Assembly: GCA_003313425.1 (NCBI GenBank)
Contig: NHZP01000129.1
Coordinates: 1 to 38,277 of the forward strand
Source of the DNA: Pseudopyrenochaeta lycopersici
Lineage: Eukaryota > Ascomycota > Dothideomycetes > Pleosporales > Pseudopyrenochaetaceae
Reading direction: 5' to 3'
Length of the DNA stretch: 38,277 nucleotides
Part shown: positions 20,901 through 33,503 of the stretch, piece after piece
Numbering within the stretch: the first letter of the stretch is position 1
Layout of the letters: the number at the start of each line of letters is the position of its first letter
Program-made: the position numbers and the translations under genes
Notes under the pieces: model-generated
Database searches by the model: none
What the model was told of the DNA's origin: nothing
Seen by the model: the letters and a program-made list of their open reading frames with translations, nothing else

Positions 20901-21387
20901 TCACCACCCCACGAGGTAAGAGTAAGTTCAATACCTTTGTCACCCTATTTGTACTATACACTAACTGTCGTGCCCGGCGCCTTTGCTAGAATATAAATCG
21001 CAGCATCGGCTGAGAGCATTTGTGGCTGTCAACTTAGGTGAGCGATTCACAAGGCTGTACAATCCTCGCCAGGCCGTGCTCAAGCAGGGCGTGGAGGCGT
21101 TGACCCCGCTTCTGCAGCTCGATTTCCGCTAATCCGACTCTCGCAGGGATCAGTCCGATTATGCCCAACAGATGTTCCGCATCTATTGACAGTCAGTAAG
21201 TGATCGCTCCGTTTATTGCGGTTAAGTATGGCGACACTCAAAGGTTGACAGCACCATGGATTCAATCTGGGGCTTCCCAGATTGGCCGCTTGCTGTGACA
21301 CTGACATCCTTAAATTCAAGAGTAATCGCCGCCTAAGCGTGTGCCATTCATTCAAACTTCTCGCAGCGTCGACCAATGGCTGAAACA
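18000..21387. other. gene-poor region
   Basis: Frames up to 192 codons occur (20418..20996 plus), but none has a recognisable family, convincing start or consistent composition. The 18236..18505 frame (89 codons, starting at TTG) is the most protein-like and is still weak. No transposon ends, tRNAs or arrays were seen. It may contain further old insertions. Confidence 0.35.
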
Positions 21388-22130
21388 TGACCAGAAACTG
21401 ACATTCCAAACACTGAGGCAACCGACGTCTTCGATGCTGTCGAATGGCAACCTTCGCTCTACCATCCTACCTCTGTCGAGCTGAATCAAGATCCTCGAGG
21501 TCCACAAGAGACAGTAAGTCCTATATGGCCCTCGATGATCATCCGAGATGTATCAAGACTGCGGGGACAAGCTTGAAGTCTGACTGACTAGTCCCTAGAT
21601 CTCGTCTATCAACTTCGGATGCCGCTGAGGCGCGTATCTACAATCCGTTGTGTCCCATAAAAGTATGTGTCCGTGGATCTCGCTAACGCCAATCAGGCTC
21701 CAAATCTTTGCAGCATGCGATCTATACAAGGGACGCACCGACCAACGTCGAAGAAGACGCTAGCCGGCAGCTAAGTAGCTTCAAGCGCACTCCGACTCTT
21801 AGATGTCTCGCGGATTTGAATGCTCATACGCGACATTGAGTTCCCCTGCTCGCAATCGCAACGTCATCTGCTGACATCTGTCTCGTAGCGCCCTGGCACC
21901 GAATCAAGCTAGCGGTTGGCCTGGCTCTTGAGATCTACTGCGCGAAGGACCATCAGGTAAGCGGTCTTTCATCGTGCCTACTGGTTCTGTACAAGCTCTA
22001 CCTAACCAGTAAGGCTTGGTGTTAATATTTTCTACACTCGCGAAAGAAAGGTTACATGTTTAGTGTGCTTCTAGCGACGTGCACAGCGATTTCACAACAT
22101 TTTGAAGGCCCCTGGACCTGCAACCAGCTA
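21388..22130 (+). other. possible decayed multi-exon gene
   Basis: Several splice-like signals occur in order on the plus strand. They are GTAAGT (about 21511) with an acceptor at CCCTAG (about 21597), GTATGT (about 21662) with CAATCAG (about 21696), and GTAAGC (about 21957) with CTAACCAG (about 22011). Segments between them are open in one frame or another (for example TDVFDAVEWQPSLYHPTSVE and HRIKLAVGLALEIYCAKDHQ). I could not join them into one continuous frame with an ATG. This looks like a gene relic or a gene with exons I cannot resolve. The Arg/Leu-rich last segment faintly recalls fungal HeLo/DUF7580 proteins, but this is only an impression. Confidence 0.2.
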
Positions 22131-22529
22131 ACTGTTTGGAGCAGGGCCCGTAACGGCTTGTGTACGCAAGAGCATCATGTCGCAATGATATATGTAGCGT
22201 CCCATGGCGCGTGGGGCGAGTAAACTGTGTGAGTCTTTCTCCGCCCTGGCATCCTGGTCTGGCTTATTTACAGGAAACGGCACAATCAGTGATGCGGATC
22301 GCGACGATCAAGAGGAAGATTCAATCGCTCGAGACAGGTAGCTGGGGTAAGCACAATCGGCAAAGTCTTCAGCAAATCGCTGTGGCATTCTCCGGTCCCA
22401 ACCCAGGATTCTTCATATCACCTCTTGGCGGCCGCTGACGTTAACACAGAACGCCATACTACAAAACCGATTATACGACTAGTGGCCTAAGTGTAAACGT
22501 GGAAAAGAGGGGCCAAGCCGCCTTGCTGT

Positions 22530-22541
22530 GGGGGGGGGGGG
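22530..22541. repeat. G12 homopolymer
   Basis: A run of 12 G on the plus strand. It is a frequent site of sequencing or replication slippage, and the frame that crosses it should not be trusted. Confidence 0.9.
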
Positions 22542-22930
22542 AAATCCGCCGAACGGTGATGGCTTGCCAACGCATGCATATGCATACCATGTCTAGCGCG
22601 CGGACCGCGCCTCCCGGCACCACCCTGCATATCTCCGAGTCAGTGTTATGCAGGCAGTCCACATACATCGTGTCTGCTGCCGAGTCCAACCCTGGCCCGT
22701 GTCATGCAATTGCACGGGCGCCGCCATCATCCGCTGCCTGTCAGTCCTCTTCGGGCCAGCGTCCCTTAGGCCGGTACTTCACAATTGAACTCAGATCCCG
22801 AAACTTCAACGAACACAGCGGGATGATTCTGTACCAACAGTCAAGAGCAAGTCGCCTCGCGCAAGTGACTGCGCTTGTGAAGGCCGCAGGTGGCCTCATC
22901 AACTCTGCCGTACTGACTGCATAAAGCGTG

Positions 22931-22962
22931 CAGAGAGAGAAGAGAGAAGAGAGAAGAGAGAG
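22931..22962. repeat. AGAGAGA purine microsatellite
   Basis: A GA-rich tract of about 32 bases with a loose AGAGAGA/AGAGAAG pattern, 200 bp upstream of the O-methyltransferase start. It could act as a purine-tract promoter element. No function is shown. Confidence 0.75.
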
Positions 22963-23169
22963 TATCTGCTTCATTCTCGTTTCTAGCCTCTAAGCATTAG
23001 TACAGTTTTGACCCCATGGACCGGTGGCCAAATCAGCTACTGTGCAATACACAAACTAGGCTAGGCACACTAACGAGACTCGTCCAGCATATCTGAACAT
23101 AAGGCGTTAAAAGTCATTGCAAATTTCGGGGGGTTCCACATCGAAGCAGCACTCGCCCAAGGCGGTATC

Positions 23170-24843
23170 ATGAAAGCTGAACAGCAGTCCGCCCTTTTCG
23201 AGCTGGCGACGGAGGTTCAGCAGCTGACAACTCAGATTGTCAAAGATCTGACTGCGAAGAATCTACGGGAGCCAACATTTGAAGTAGACTCCGAAACAAT
23301 GCCGGAAACTCCAGAGCAGATTGCCCTCCGTGCACGGCTGAATGATGCCGCTCGAGATCTACTACGCCTCGTGAATGGCCCCAGAAACGATGCGCGGACC
23401 TTCGTATGCTACTTGTACGATCTGGCAGCCTGGCAAGTAGCTTGTGAATCCAACTTCTTCGAAGCAATTCCCGAAGATAGAGTCGCTAACATCAAGAGAT
23501 TGCGGAGAAAGTTGGAATGGACGAAGATCGTGTTGGTCGCTTCTTGCGCATGCTAGCTACGGACGGAGTTTTTGAGGAAGTGGAAAAGGATGTGTTCAAA
23601 CATACGTCCCGAAGTGTTCTTTACCTGAAAGACAAGCAGTGGCGGGATGTATGCACTATCAGTGCGATTATTCTGCTCGACGTTGGTAGAATTACGATGC
23701 TAATACAGCCTATAGGTTGGATGAATTCTTCAGAGCAGCAACTGAGACTTCCGCAAGTATCCAGGAATCAACCCTCGTGAGCAATAGGCAGAAGAAAGCT
23801 TTTGTGATGAGGCACGGAACGGATTTGTTTCAATTCTACAAGCAAGACCCACAACGAGCAGGTCGCTTTGCGAGCGCGATGGCTGGAGTCTCCAGACGCA
23901 CTACTCTCCTTCTCCAACTTGCAGGTTACTGTGCTAACTTCCTTGTAGTCGAGCGCCATTTTGAAACTCTCAAGGAGAGCCTCTCTTGGGATCAAATCAG
24001 CAGAGGCAAAATCATCGCTGTCGGTGGTAGAAGTGGCCACATGAGTGTCTCGCTCGCCCGGGTAAGTTTGAAACAAACCCAATGCTCTACAACAAGCTCA
24101 CTTACAGCTGCTCGAGGCCTTCCCAAATCTTGAACTCATTGTCCAGGATTCTCTGACCATGCTGTCATCGGCTATCCAGAACGACTTCTCAGATCTCAAT
24201 GGTCGAGTTACGTTCATGCCGCATGACTTCTTCGCTACTCAACTCGTCTCAGGCGCACCAGCATATCTTTTGAGGTACGTAACCCATAACTGGAACGACG
24301 TGGACTGTATCCGTATCTCCAGGGCGCTCCTTCCTGCCTTGGAGAAAAGCACTCCTGGGACACCACTCTTGATCAACGATGTTGTACCGCCAACACTGGG
24401 AGAAGCCTCAATTTTCCACGACAATCACATGTGCCAGGTTGACATCATGATGATGCTGGTCCTCGGGGCTAAACAGAGAATAGAAGAACAGTTCCGGCAT
24501 TTGCTCTCGGATGCAGGTTCACGATTCAAGGTTAGCAAAGTTAAACTGATGTTGCTCTGAGACCATTCGCTAATGTCTCTTCCAGATCAAAGCTATTCAC
24601 GGAAAGGGCAACATGAGCCAGATCGAGGCACATCTGGATATTGATGCAGCTCGCCGTACGGAAGGCTTAGCTGTTGCCGAAGTCTCCAAAGATGCGTGTC
24701 AGCAGATGACCAGGAGCAGGATGCATCCACTGTTGCCAACCAGCAGAAGCGGACTGGAACCCGTCTCTGATCTACTGGAGCGCCACATCACTGGGCTGCA
24801 TGATGACCTGTGGAGTTCACTCTTGCCATCTCATTCAATGTAG
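23170..24843 (+). pseudogene. COMT-type SAM-dependent O-methyltransferase, one frameshift
   Basis: Exons are 23170..23661, 23709..24061, 24108..24530 and 24586..24843. Introns are 47, 46 and 55 nt, all GT..AG with branch-like CTAA/CTAAT in two of them. The frame-corrected length is about 505 residues. The first exon breaks within 23491-23500: the frame from the ATG ends at 23556, while the family's winged-helix segment VGMDEDRVGRFLRMLATDG continues in the next frame. The Rossmann motif IAVGGRSGHMSVSLA and the acidic pair NLELIVQD follow, then LRYVTHNWND with the catalytic-base-like His, and a LINDVVPP strand. Fungal relatives methylate phenolic or polyketide hydroxyls. The HR-PKS 0.9 kb downstream in the same orientation suggests a shared cluster. 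A sequencing error at one base would restore it. Confidence 0.82.
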
Positions 24844-25730
24844 CATACCCAGCATTGTATGCGAAACATGCATTGTATTGAGTAAGTGTAAACCACGTCT
24901 CTTTTGGTGTATGTGCGTCCAGCCCGACTGGGCGCCGATCCAATCAGGGTGTGGTAAGTTAGCGAAGGCGGAGGAAAGTTCCGTGATGACGCCCATAGGC
25001 GAACGTCCCGAGCTTATCCTCACAACACTAAAGTTGATAACTCTACAAAGAATCCGCAACACCAGCCAACTAAGGCCCACCACGTATCAACAGACCTAGC
25101 TGCGGCCTGTCTCCCGGTCTAACCAGAAGCAATCATGCATCGGAGGAGCCGCTACGCATGCATATCAGAAGTGGAACTGATGAACTGTTGGTCTCTAACT
25201 GGGATAGGCTAACTCTCCACGCATAGCCTTCTTGCGTCTTTGGCTAAACATATCAGCATTCATTCGTATCTGCAGAATTAAACAGCGCAACAGTACGAAG
25301 CAGCCAATGCCTAGGCTCAATTGCATGTAAGTCGATCGCCCCGCAACGTCCTTGACGCGCGTGGAAAAGATACAGACTGCCATGAATGCTTGAACATAAT
25401 GCAGAGGTGCGTACCACTGACAATTGTCTCGGCCTCACCGCACTGCTTGGAGAAACACCGTCGGCAATTGATTCCCACTATCCGTGACAAACTAATTTCC
25501 TAGCTTTGTGTTGCAGACGCATTCCGCGTCTCATAGGCGCGCGCACGAGAGCGCTCGATGGCTTCCTGCTAAGTCCATCCGTGACGACGGAGCAATAGCC
25601 TGTACTTTTCCGTACCTCCTAGCTATGTAAGTCATGTTCGCAGCAATACTAATCTCGCACTGCAGTCCTTCGGGTCTTCAAGAAATCCGCGCAAAAAATA
25701 AGGTGCGACTCGTTCTATCATCCAGCGACA
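24844..25730. other. intergenic region between OMT and PKS
   Basis: An 887-bp interval containing the OMT 3' flank and the PKS promoter. Frames reach only 111 codons (a minus-strand shadow overlapping the PKS start). No consensus TATA or CGG-N5-CCG site like the 830-897 array was seen. Confidence 0.4.
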
Positions 25731-28700
25731 ATGGCTTGCAAAGACCCCAAGCCAACGTCGATCGCAGTCATTGGCATTGGGTGCCGCTTTCCAGGGAATG
25801 TTACAAGCGGTGAGAAGCTGTGGGACATGTTGGTGGAGAAAAAGTCTGCAAGGAGCAGAGTGCCCTCGGACGGTTATAATGTTGATGCCTTCTATCACCC
25901 AGATGGGGACCGTTACGGAACGGTAAGTAACGTCATGGCGCCATCTCCCGCGCGGTTCCTTATTCATGAGTTGCAGGCTGACTGTTTCAGACCAACAACG
26001 ATGGTGGCCACTTCCTTACTGAAGACATATACCTGTTCGATGCGTCATTCTTTTCGATTTCGCCTGCAGAAGCCATGGAAATGGATCCAATGCAGCCGCT
26101 TCTGCTGGAGGTGACATACGAAGCGCTCAAGAACTCCGAAACGCCACTATCCGGAGTGTCGGGATCCAAAACATCGTGTTTTGTCGGGTGTTTCACCAAG
26201 GATTACGAGGAGATGCAGCGGCGAGACGTGGAGTTAGCACCGAAGTACCAATCTACCGGCGCCTCACAGACCATGCTCTCCAATCGACTAAGTTACTTCC
26301 TCGATATGAAGGGTCCGAGCATTACACTGGACACGGCCTGCAGCAGTGGACTCGTTGCTGTACACTTGGCCTGCCAGAGTCTGCGAACGGGTGAGAGCTC
26401 AATGGCTGTGGTTGGAGGCAGCAATCTCATCTTGAGTCCGGATATCCAGATTGAGATGAGCGACATGCATTTCCTGAGCTCAGACTCAATATCGTACGCC
26501 TTTGATGAGCGTGCTAATGGCTCCGCGCGAGGAGAGGGCGTTGGTGCTGTCATATTAAAACCGTTAGATCTCGCATTGCGCGATAACGATCCGATACGAG
26601 CCGTCATCCGCGGAACAGCTGCTAGCTCGGACGGACGAACACTGGGCATCACGATGCCTTCGAAAGACGCACAGATCCATCTCATACGTTCTGCATATAA
26701 AGCTGCAGGTTGTGATGTAAGCCAGACAGGATACTTCGAGGCACATGGCACAGGCACTGCTACAGGTGATCCGATCGAAACCGGCGCGATTGGCGAGGTG
26801 TTCGCGGCACATCGTTCCCTTGCAGCAGACGGTGCGGCGATCCCTCTTTCAATTGGATCGTTAAAGGCAAACGTGGGTCACTTGGGAGGGGCGAGTGGAA
26901 TTGCTGGCTTAATCAAAGCTGTTCTCAGAGTAGAGAAAGGCACAATTGCACCGAACATCTGGTTTCAACGAGGTAACCCCGCCATCGATTTCGAAGGATG
27001 GCGGCTACAAGTCCCCACTGAGACGAAGGATTGGCCTTTGGAAGGGTTGCGACGCGCAAGCGTTAATTCTTTTGGTTACGGAGGGACAAATGCTCACGTC
27101 ATTGTTGATGATGCGTACCACTACCTCCAGCAATACCGTCGTTCTGGTGGGCACATCAGGAATGACTCGGGCTTCGTCAGTCCTGCCAGCGAAATGACAT
27201 TCAGTGCCACTCCACGATCACGCTTGTTTCTGCTCTCTGCCAATAACGAGCGTGGTCTGGCTTATATGAGGAAATCGCTTGCCGACCACCTCCAAACACA
27301 ATCCGACTTCGATGAGGAAGGCTTATTGGACAGCCTCGCTTATACCCTTTGTGAATGCCGCTCACGGTTTTCTTACAGTGCAACAATCGTCACAAAAGAC
27401 AAACTAGATCTGGAAGGGCGACTGCAAAGTCCTGTCCCAGTTTCCAGCAGTCGCGCAACACCGCCACGAATAGGTTTCATATTCACTGGTCAAGGTGCCC
27501 AATGGTGGGGTATGGGCAGGGAGCTGCTCCATTACCCAATATTCAAGAACAGCCTACTGAGATGCGATACGATTACGAAAAGTCTGGGCGCTGACTGGTC
27601 TCTGATGGAAGAGCTTCTCAAGGATAAAACCACGTCACGAGTCAGCGAAGCAGAATTCAGCCAGCCGCTCTGTACCGCACTCCAGATTGCTCTCATAGAT
27701 CTGCTCTCCGCATGGAACGTACACTCCCACTCCGTTATCGGCCATTCGAGTGGTGAAATCACCGCTGCCTATGCCACAGGCGCGTTGAGTTTTGAGTCAG
27801 CAATGACTGTTGCGTTCTTTCGTGGCTTATTAACACCAAAAGTGAAGCGCTTTGGGTACGACGGCCGTATGATGGCTGTCGGCCTTTCTGAAGAAGAAGC
27901 AAACAACGAACTCGCTGAGCTGGGCGACAAGTTTGGAAAAGCTGTCGTCGCTTGCATTAACAGTCCTCGTGGCGGAACAGTTTCTGGTGATACTAAAGCT
28001 ATGGTGGAACTCCACAAGGCCATAGTTGCCAAAGGTGTCTTTGCGAGGATGCTTCAAGTAGATACTGCGTATCACTCGCATTATATGCAGGCAATCGCTA
28101 AAGAATATCTTGCGCGGCTCCAAGAGGCACGCGTTGTACCACAATATGGCGAGCAACAGGCGACAATGTTCTCTTCAGTCACAGAAGACGTTGTCGACCA
28201 GCGCCAGCTAGGCGCCGAATACTGGGTATCGAACCTTGTTGGCTGCGTACGCTTCCCTGGTGCGTTAGAAAAGCTCTGCTCAATGCCGTCGGTAGATGAG
28301 AGTTACGGAGTAGAAGTAATACTGGAAGTTGGAACCCATGCCCTATTCAAACTCCCCGTCCAAGAGATTCTCGAAAACACATTCGGAGAAAAGTCGCACA
28401 TCCAATACCTCTCCACACTCATCCGCAACAAACCTGCCGATGCCACTGTGCTGGAAGCAGTTGGCCACCTGTGCGCCAACAACTACCCAGTCAACCTTCA
28501 CGCAGTCAATTTCCCAAGTGAGCCGAAACAGTCTCTATGCGTCCTGACAGACCTTCCTCGGTATCCTTGGAACCACACTCGCAGCTACTGTTGCGAGTCC
28601 CGACTCAGCCGTGATTACCGTCTTCGGCAATTCGCTAGAACTGACATTCTTGGTGCACCAGTCTATGACTGGAACCCGATCGAACCTCGCTTCAGGAATT

Positions 28701-29107
28701 TCCTGCGACCTCGAGAGCAGCCCTGGCTTAGAGACCATGTCGTTCAGGGCGACGTCTTATTTCCAGCTTGCGGCTACCTCTGTATGGCAATAGAAGCTTG
28801 CAGACAGATGTGCATTATTGCACCATCGACATTCTTACCCCAAGGATCTAAGAACGTATTGGAGTACAGGCTACGAGAGGTCAGTATCTCTAGAGCACTA
28901 GTCGTCCCCGAATCCGACGAAGGTGTCGAAATCTCATTCTGCATGCGTTGCCAATCGAGCAGCGGCATTGCCCTATCAGACGTATGGCACGAGTTTCGTG
29001 TCTTCTCGTATCCCAACGATGGAGGATGGGTCGAGAATTGTCGGGGTCTTGTTTCCGTGTCGACCCAAGCGACTGGCGACGATGTTGACGCAGACATGCC
29101 TGAGTGA
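25731..29107 (+). CDS. intact N-terminal part of the HR-PKS: KS, AT and start of DH
   Basis: Exons 25731..25922 and 25991..29107 encode 1,102 residues without a break. The ketosynthase has the active-site Cys in DTACSSGL (about residue 181) and both His motifs, EAHGTGTATGDPIE and NVGHLGGASG. The acyltransferase has the Ser in GHSSGEITAAYATG and the DTAYHSHYM element. The dehydratase begins with the hot-dog His motif RDHVVQGDVLFP. The frame ends at a TGA at 29105-29107 in mid-DH, where the family continues in the next frame. No catalytic residue is missing up to that point. If translated, this would be a truncated KS-AT protein without reductive domains or ACP. Confidence 0.85.
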
Positions 29108-32100
29108 ATGGACAGAAGCGCGTGCAGACGGCACGCAAAAAATTGAGCCGAATTGCTTCTACAAGAGCGTTGACGCCATTGGTCTCTCGTATGTACCGTT
29201 ATTCCAAGGCCTCCAAAGCATAACCATCGATCCTCATGTTCCCGCTCAAGTTGCTGGGGCCATCGAAGTGACCCACACGCGGATCGCCAATCCGAAAGAG
29301 TTTGTGCATGATCGATTATTACATCCTGCTACTCTAGATAGCTTTCTTCAGCTCGCACTTGCAGCCCTGGGGGGTCCCAAACTTCGTAAACTGAAGGGTG
29401 CAATGGTGCCCACATTCATGGAAGAAATGTCGATTTCTGCAGATATCGCCGCCCAAATCGGCGACCAACTCAACGTTGTAGTCAGCGCCCAGCGACATGG
29501 ATCAAGAGAAGCGAAAGCCAACATCTTCGCCCTGGATCCATCCACTTCGAAGCCAGTGGTGCTCATGGATGGGTTCAAGTTTGTTGCTATCAATGGTGCC
29601 AATGAGCCTATCGAGGTGCAGTCATTGGCAAAGCACTGCTACAAGCCGATCTGGGAGCCTGATGGGACCCATTGACCGCCAAAACCTGGACCGGGGAGCT
29701 ACAAGCGGCACCACGACCAGATGATCGACCGAAGACTGTCAGGCAACTGGAGTTGCTGTCGTACTACTTCATCGATAAAGCCCTTCGCGAAGTCAACGAC
29801 GATGACGTATCTACCATGCTTCCTCACAATCAAAAGTTCTATCGGAACCTGTGCGAGCTGGCGAGACGCTGTGTTAGCGAAGACACATCCATAGCAAACA
29901 GATGAGTGGCACCAGCTTCACAACCCCGAGACTGCCACTAAACTTCAGGCCCTTGTGGAGTACTATCGAAATCATCAGACGGCGTATGATGGCAAGGCTT
30001 CTAGTACGAGTAGGGGAGGCCCTACATTCAGTATTCAGACAAGAGGTCGAACCTCTCGCGTTGATGATGCAGGAGAATCTGCTGGAAGACTACTACACCA
30101 CCGCCGTCGAATGCCCAATACATATGCGCAGATATCCCGATACGTCACCATGCTTTCCCATAAGTATCCCAACCTAGACTATCTCGAGATCGGCGCTGGT
30201 ACGGGTGGTGCGACGGTTCCGACGCTTCAAGGGCTGAAGGGCTGTGAAGATGTCCACACGTACCCGCGACTGAAGTCGTACACATACACCGACATTTCAT
30301 CCTACTTCTTCCAACGCGGCCGCAGAGAAGTTTGAGGACTTCTCGCAGTTCATGAACTTTAAGAAGCTCGATGTTCGAGCAAGCTCCTGAAACACAGGAC
30401 TTCAAGCCTGCGTCCCTACGATGTTATCGTTGCAGCCAACGTACTCCGCGCCACATCCGACATGCATCGCACGATGGCACATGCACGGAGCTTTTACGGC
30501 CAGGAGGCAAACTCATCCTTCTTGAAATGACCAATCGCCTTCTTGCAGCCTCAGTCATCTTTGGCACACTACCAGGCTGGTGGAACGCATCGGAAGAGTG
30601 GCGGACTGCTGGCCCGCTGCTCACTGAGACTCAGTGGGAAGATGTGCTGCGCTCTACTGGTTTCGGTAGTCTTCAAGCAAGTAGCCCGGATGTACTGGAC
30701 CCGCTGGAGGAGGGTACAAGGCTCATGATAGCCACGGCCGTCGAAACCAGGTCAACTCTCTGCAATGGCTTGCCCAGGCCGCCAGAGAAACCCTCTCATT
30801 ACCATCCTGTGCTCCGACTTTCCGGATCAAGGTAAACAGGCTAGACATGCCGTTGGCGCTTAAGGTCAGGATGGAAAGGGCAGGCCTTCAAGTACAGCTT
30901 GCGTCGCTATCTAGGCTGAAACAGCAAGATATAACCGGCACAATCTGCGTCAGCTTTGTTGAGCTTGATGAACCACTCTTCGCCAGCCCTTCGACTGACC
31001 AATTTAAGACCCTCCAACGCTTCGCTGACATATACACGGGCCTAATTTGGGTGACTCGTGGAGCAGCGTCTTCCAACCCCGAGCGCCCTGAGCTTGCAAT
31101 TTTCCAGGGCTTGCTCGTACTTGAGAGCAGGGCATGAAGCATTCTCTTGTATCACTGTCGATCTAGATGCGGAGAAGAAGTTACCTGCCAAGGGGTCGCT
31201 GACCTTTTGTACCGCATACACGAAAAGCAATTGAGCCCAGGATCTTACTCTGTGTCTGATGACGGCGAATTCATTGAGAGAGGGGGCGTGCTTCATATCA
31301 AGCGCGCAATTGAGGATGAGACGTCGAATAAGTTCGTTGCCAGACGCACCGATCCGTTATCGCTGCCACTACAGCTGGAGGATATCGTACAAAGAGATCG
31401 CCGGCTGAAGCTCAAAGTCTCCGACTCAGGCCTAAAGGGGCCTTTTGTCTTCGAAGACGATCCGATAGCGAAACGGCCGATGTTGCCTCAAGAAGTTGAG
31501 GTCGAAGTTCAAGCTGCCAATCTCGACTCAAAGGGCATCCAAATACTTAGCGGTGAACTTTCGAATTAAAACTTAGGCCAAGAGTGCGCGGGTGTTGTTA
31601 CAAAGATTGGTAATACCTATTTCAGGTCTCTCGGTGGGTGATCGTGTCACTGCCTGGTGCACCGGCACTTTCGCCGACGCATGTCCGCACTCCAGCAACT
31701 TTTGTGCACAGAATTCCCGATGATGCGAGCTTGAGGCCGCCGCGACATTCCAGTAGCTTGTTCTACTGCCTTCCATGCCTTGGTACACACAGCGTGCATA
31801 GAGGCTGATGATACAGTCCTCGTTCACGAAGCTGCAGCTCCTGTCGGTCAAGCTGCCCTTCTGATCGCCTCGATGCTTGGAGCAGTTTATCTTCGTGACT
31901 GTCAATTCGGCCGAGGAGAAGACTCACGTCACAGAGTCATACGGCATTGATCCAAGCCGAATCTTCTCCAGTCAAGATCTGAAGTTTGTTGTTCCAGTCC
32001 GGCGAGCAACAAAGGGCCGTGGTGTGGATGTTGCTTTGAATACGCTTTAAGGCGAAGCACTTCAGGCTACATTCAGCTGCGTCGCACCCTTCGGCAAATT

Positions 32101-32450
32101 TATTGATCTTGCAAAGGACAACTCACAGACCAATGCGCGGCTGGAAATGGCTCCATTCGACAAGAGTGTGTCATTCACGGTCCGTCAACATGGCACACCT
32201 GCGTCAACAGAATGTCAAAACTTGCCGGCAGAATCTTCCAGGAGGCGATGAAGTTCGTTATGGACGAGAAGTTGCAAGCAGTTTCGCCGATCGACTTGAG
32301 GTCATGGTCAAAGTTGACTGAAGCAATCGAAATGGAGCAGAATGAGAAGTATACGACAGAGGCGATCATGGTCCCGACCACAGGTGATCAGGTCTTAGTA
32401 AGCACCTCATATTACCATTTTCCTTTCGAAATGGAAGGCTGACAGGTTTT
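29108..32450 (+). pseudogene. decayed middle of the HR-PKS: rest of DH, MT, ER
   Basis: The coding signal jumps frame repeatedly. The DH second half (HPATLDSFLQLAL, with the catalytic Asp) is open to 29675. Jumps then occur near 29670, 29900, 29995, 30112, 30312, 30372, 30416, 30490, 30752, 31125 and 31190. The C-methyltransferase is still readable as MMQENLLEDYYTTAVE, LDYLEIGAGTGGATVP and LLRPGGKLILLEM. The enoylreductase starts with EVEVEVQAANLDSKGIQILS and then has stops and frame changes through about 32090. Later pieces at 32212..32442 are ER/KR linker. So the domains are identifiable but the protein cannot be made from this sequence. Confidence 0.82.
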
Positions 32451-32977
32451 AGGTTGCACAGGAAACCGCCCGAGAGCATCCTCTTTAACTCAGACGTTAT
32501 CCTACCTCCTCGCCGGCGGTCTCGGTGGTCTAGGGCGCAGCATATCTCGCTGGCTAACCACCCACGGTGCCAAAAACCTAACCTCCGTCTCCCGCTCTGG
32601 TGCTTCTTCCGCCGAAGCATCGTCTTTCATCTCCTCCACCGAAGACTCCGGCATTCGCACCGCAGTTCTCCAGTGCGACATCTCCGATGCATTCGCCCTC
32701 TCATCCACTCTCTCAGACACCTTGAAGACCTTCCCACCTATCCGCAGCGTCATACAGGGCGCCATGACACTCAACGACTCGCTGTTCAGTAGCATGACGC
32801 ATGAACAGTGGACATCAACCATCTTCCCCAAAGTCCACGGTTCAAAGAACCTCCACGAAGCCACACTCCCAACCCTTGGATTTCTTCATCCTCCTCCCTC
32901 TCTCCACTGCTTCATCGGCAATGCAGGACAATCAAACTACGCCGCGGGCTGTGCCTATCAAGTCGCACTGGCCAAGT

Positions 32978-32985
32978 ATCGCAAT
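32978..32985 (+). repeat. target site duplication ATCGCAAT (left copy)
   Basis: Matches 34195..34202 exactly. The PKS reading frame resumes at the right copy, so the insertion hit the KR coding sequence. Confidence 0.92.
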
Positions 32986-33237
32986 CAGGCTTGTAGGTAA
33001 CTTATATAACATAATTAGAAGGGCAGTTCCAGTTATATAATAACCGCTCGAGGGCAGTTATATTATGTTATATAGTTATCTAAAATGCCAAGACTGGATT
33101 AGTAAGCCTTCGAAAAAGTGAGATGAGTGCATAAAGCTCAAAATACGTACTAAAAGTTATATAATCTTCTTTATTAGGAAGTGTAGAGAGACTTAGGAGG
33201 ACTTCTAGCACCAACACGGCCACGCTAGCTTCATCTC

Positions 33238-33433
33238 TCATTGCATTACTCTCACCAGCACCTCCCTAGCCAAATCACCTGCCATTGTCCCTCCGTCCCT
33301 AGCTGTTAATCTAATCCAGCTCTTCAAACACTCACTCTGTTCAACAACCTCAGCGCCAAGTTGGTGTCGCTCCCATATTATTGTATGCCTGGCTCCGGAG
33401 AATACGCGTTTGCTTTCGGCACGCTGTTGCTGG
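33238..33433 (-). pseudogene. hAT dimerisation domain fragment in the deleted element
   Basis: Reading the minus strand, RVFSGARHTIIWERHQLGAE followed by ECLKSWIRL is a clear hATC core, with a stop at 33240..33238. It is preceded by only about 70 bp before the finger fragment, so some 400-500 codons of the transposase are deleted. Confidence 0.8.
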
Positions 33434-33503
33434 ATGTTAAAGCTAACAGCGAGGCGATTCGACTCCTCTTCTACCTTTGGTTCTTTATTCGATATAATAT
33501 GCA

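Noticed and set aside
20418..20996. 192-codon plus-strand frame
   Set aside because: Starts at a non-ATG codon, has no recognisable domain or splice context, and its composition (Ser/Pro/Tyr without hydrophobic periodicity) is not convincing.
22499..22924. 141-codon plus-strand frame
   Set aside because: It crosses a G12 homopolymer, has no motif, and a minus-strand frame overlaps its 3' part.
29100..29110. possible intron explaining the PKS stop at 29105
   Set aside because: No suitable GT..AG pair surrounds the stop, and the family sequence resumes in the next frame directly, so a frameshift is the simpler reading.
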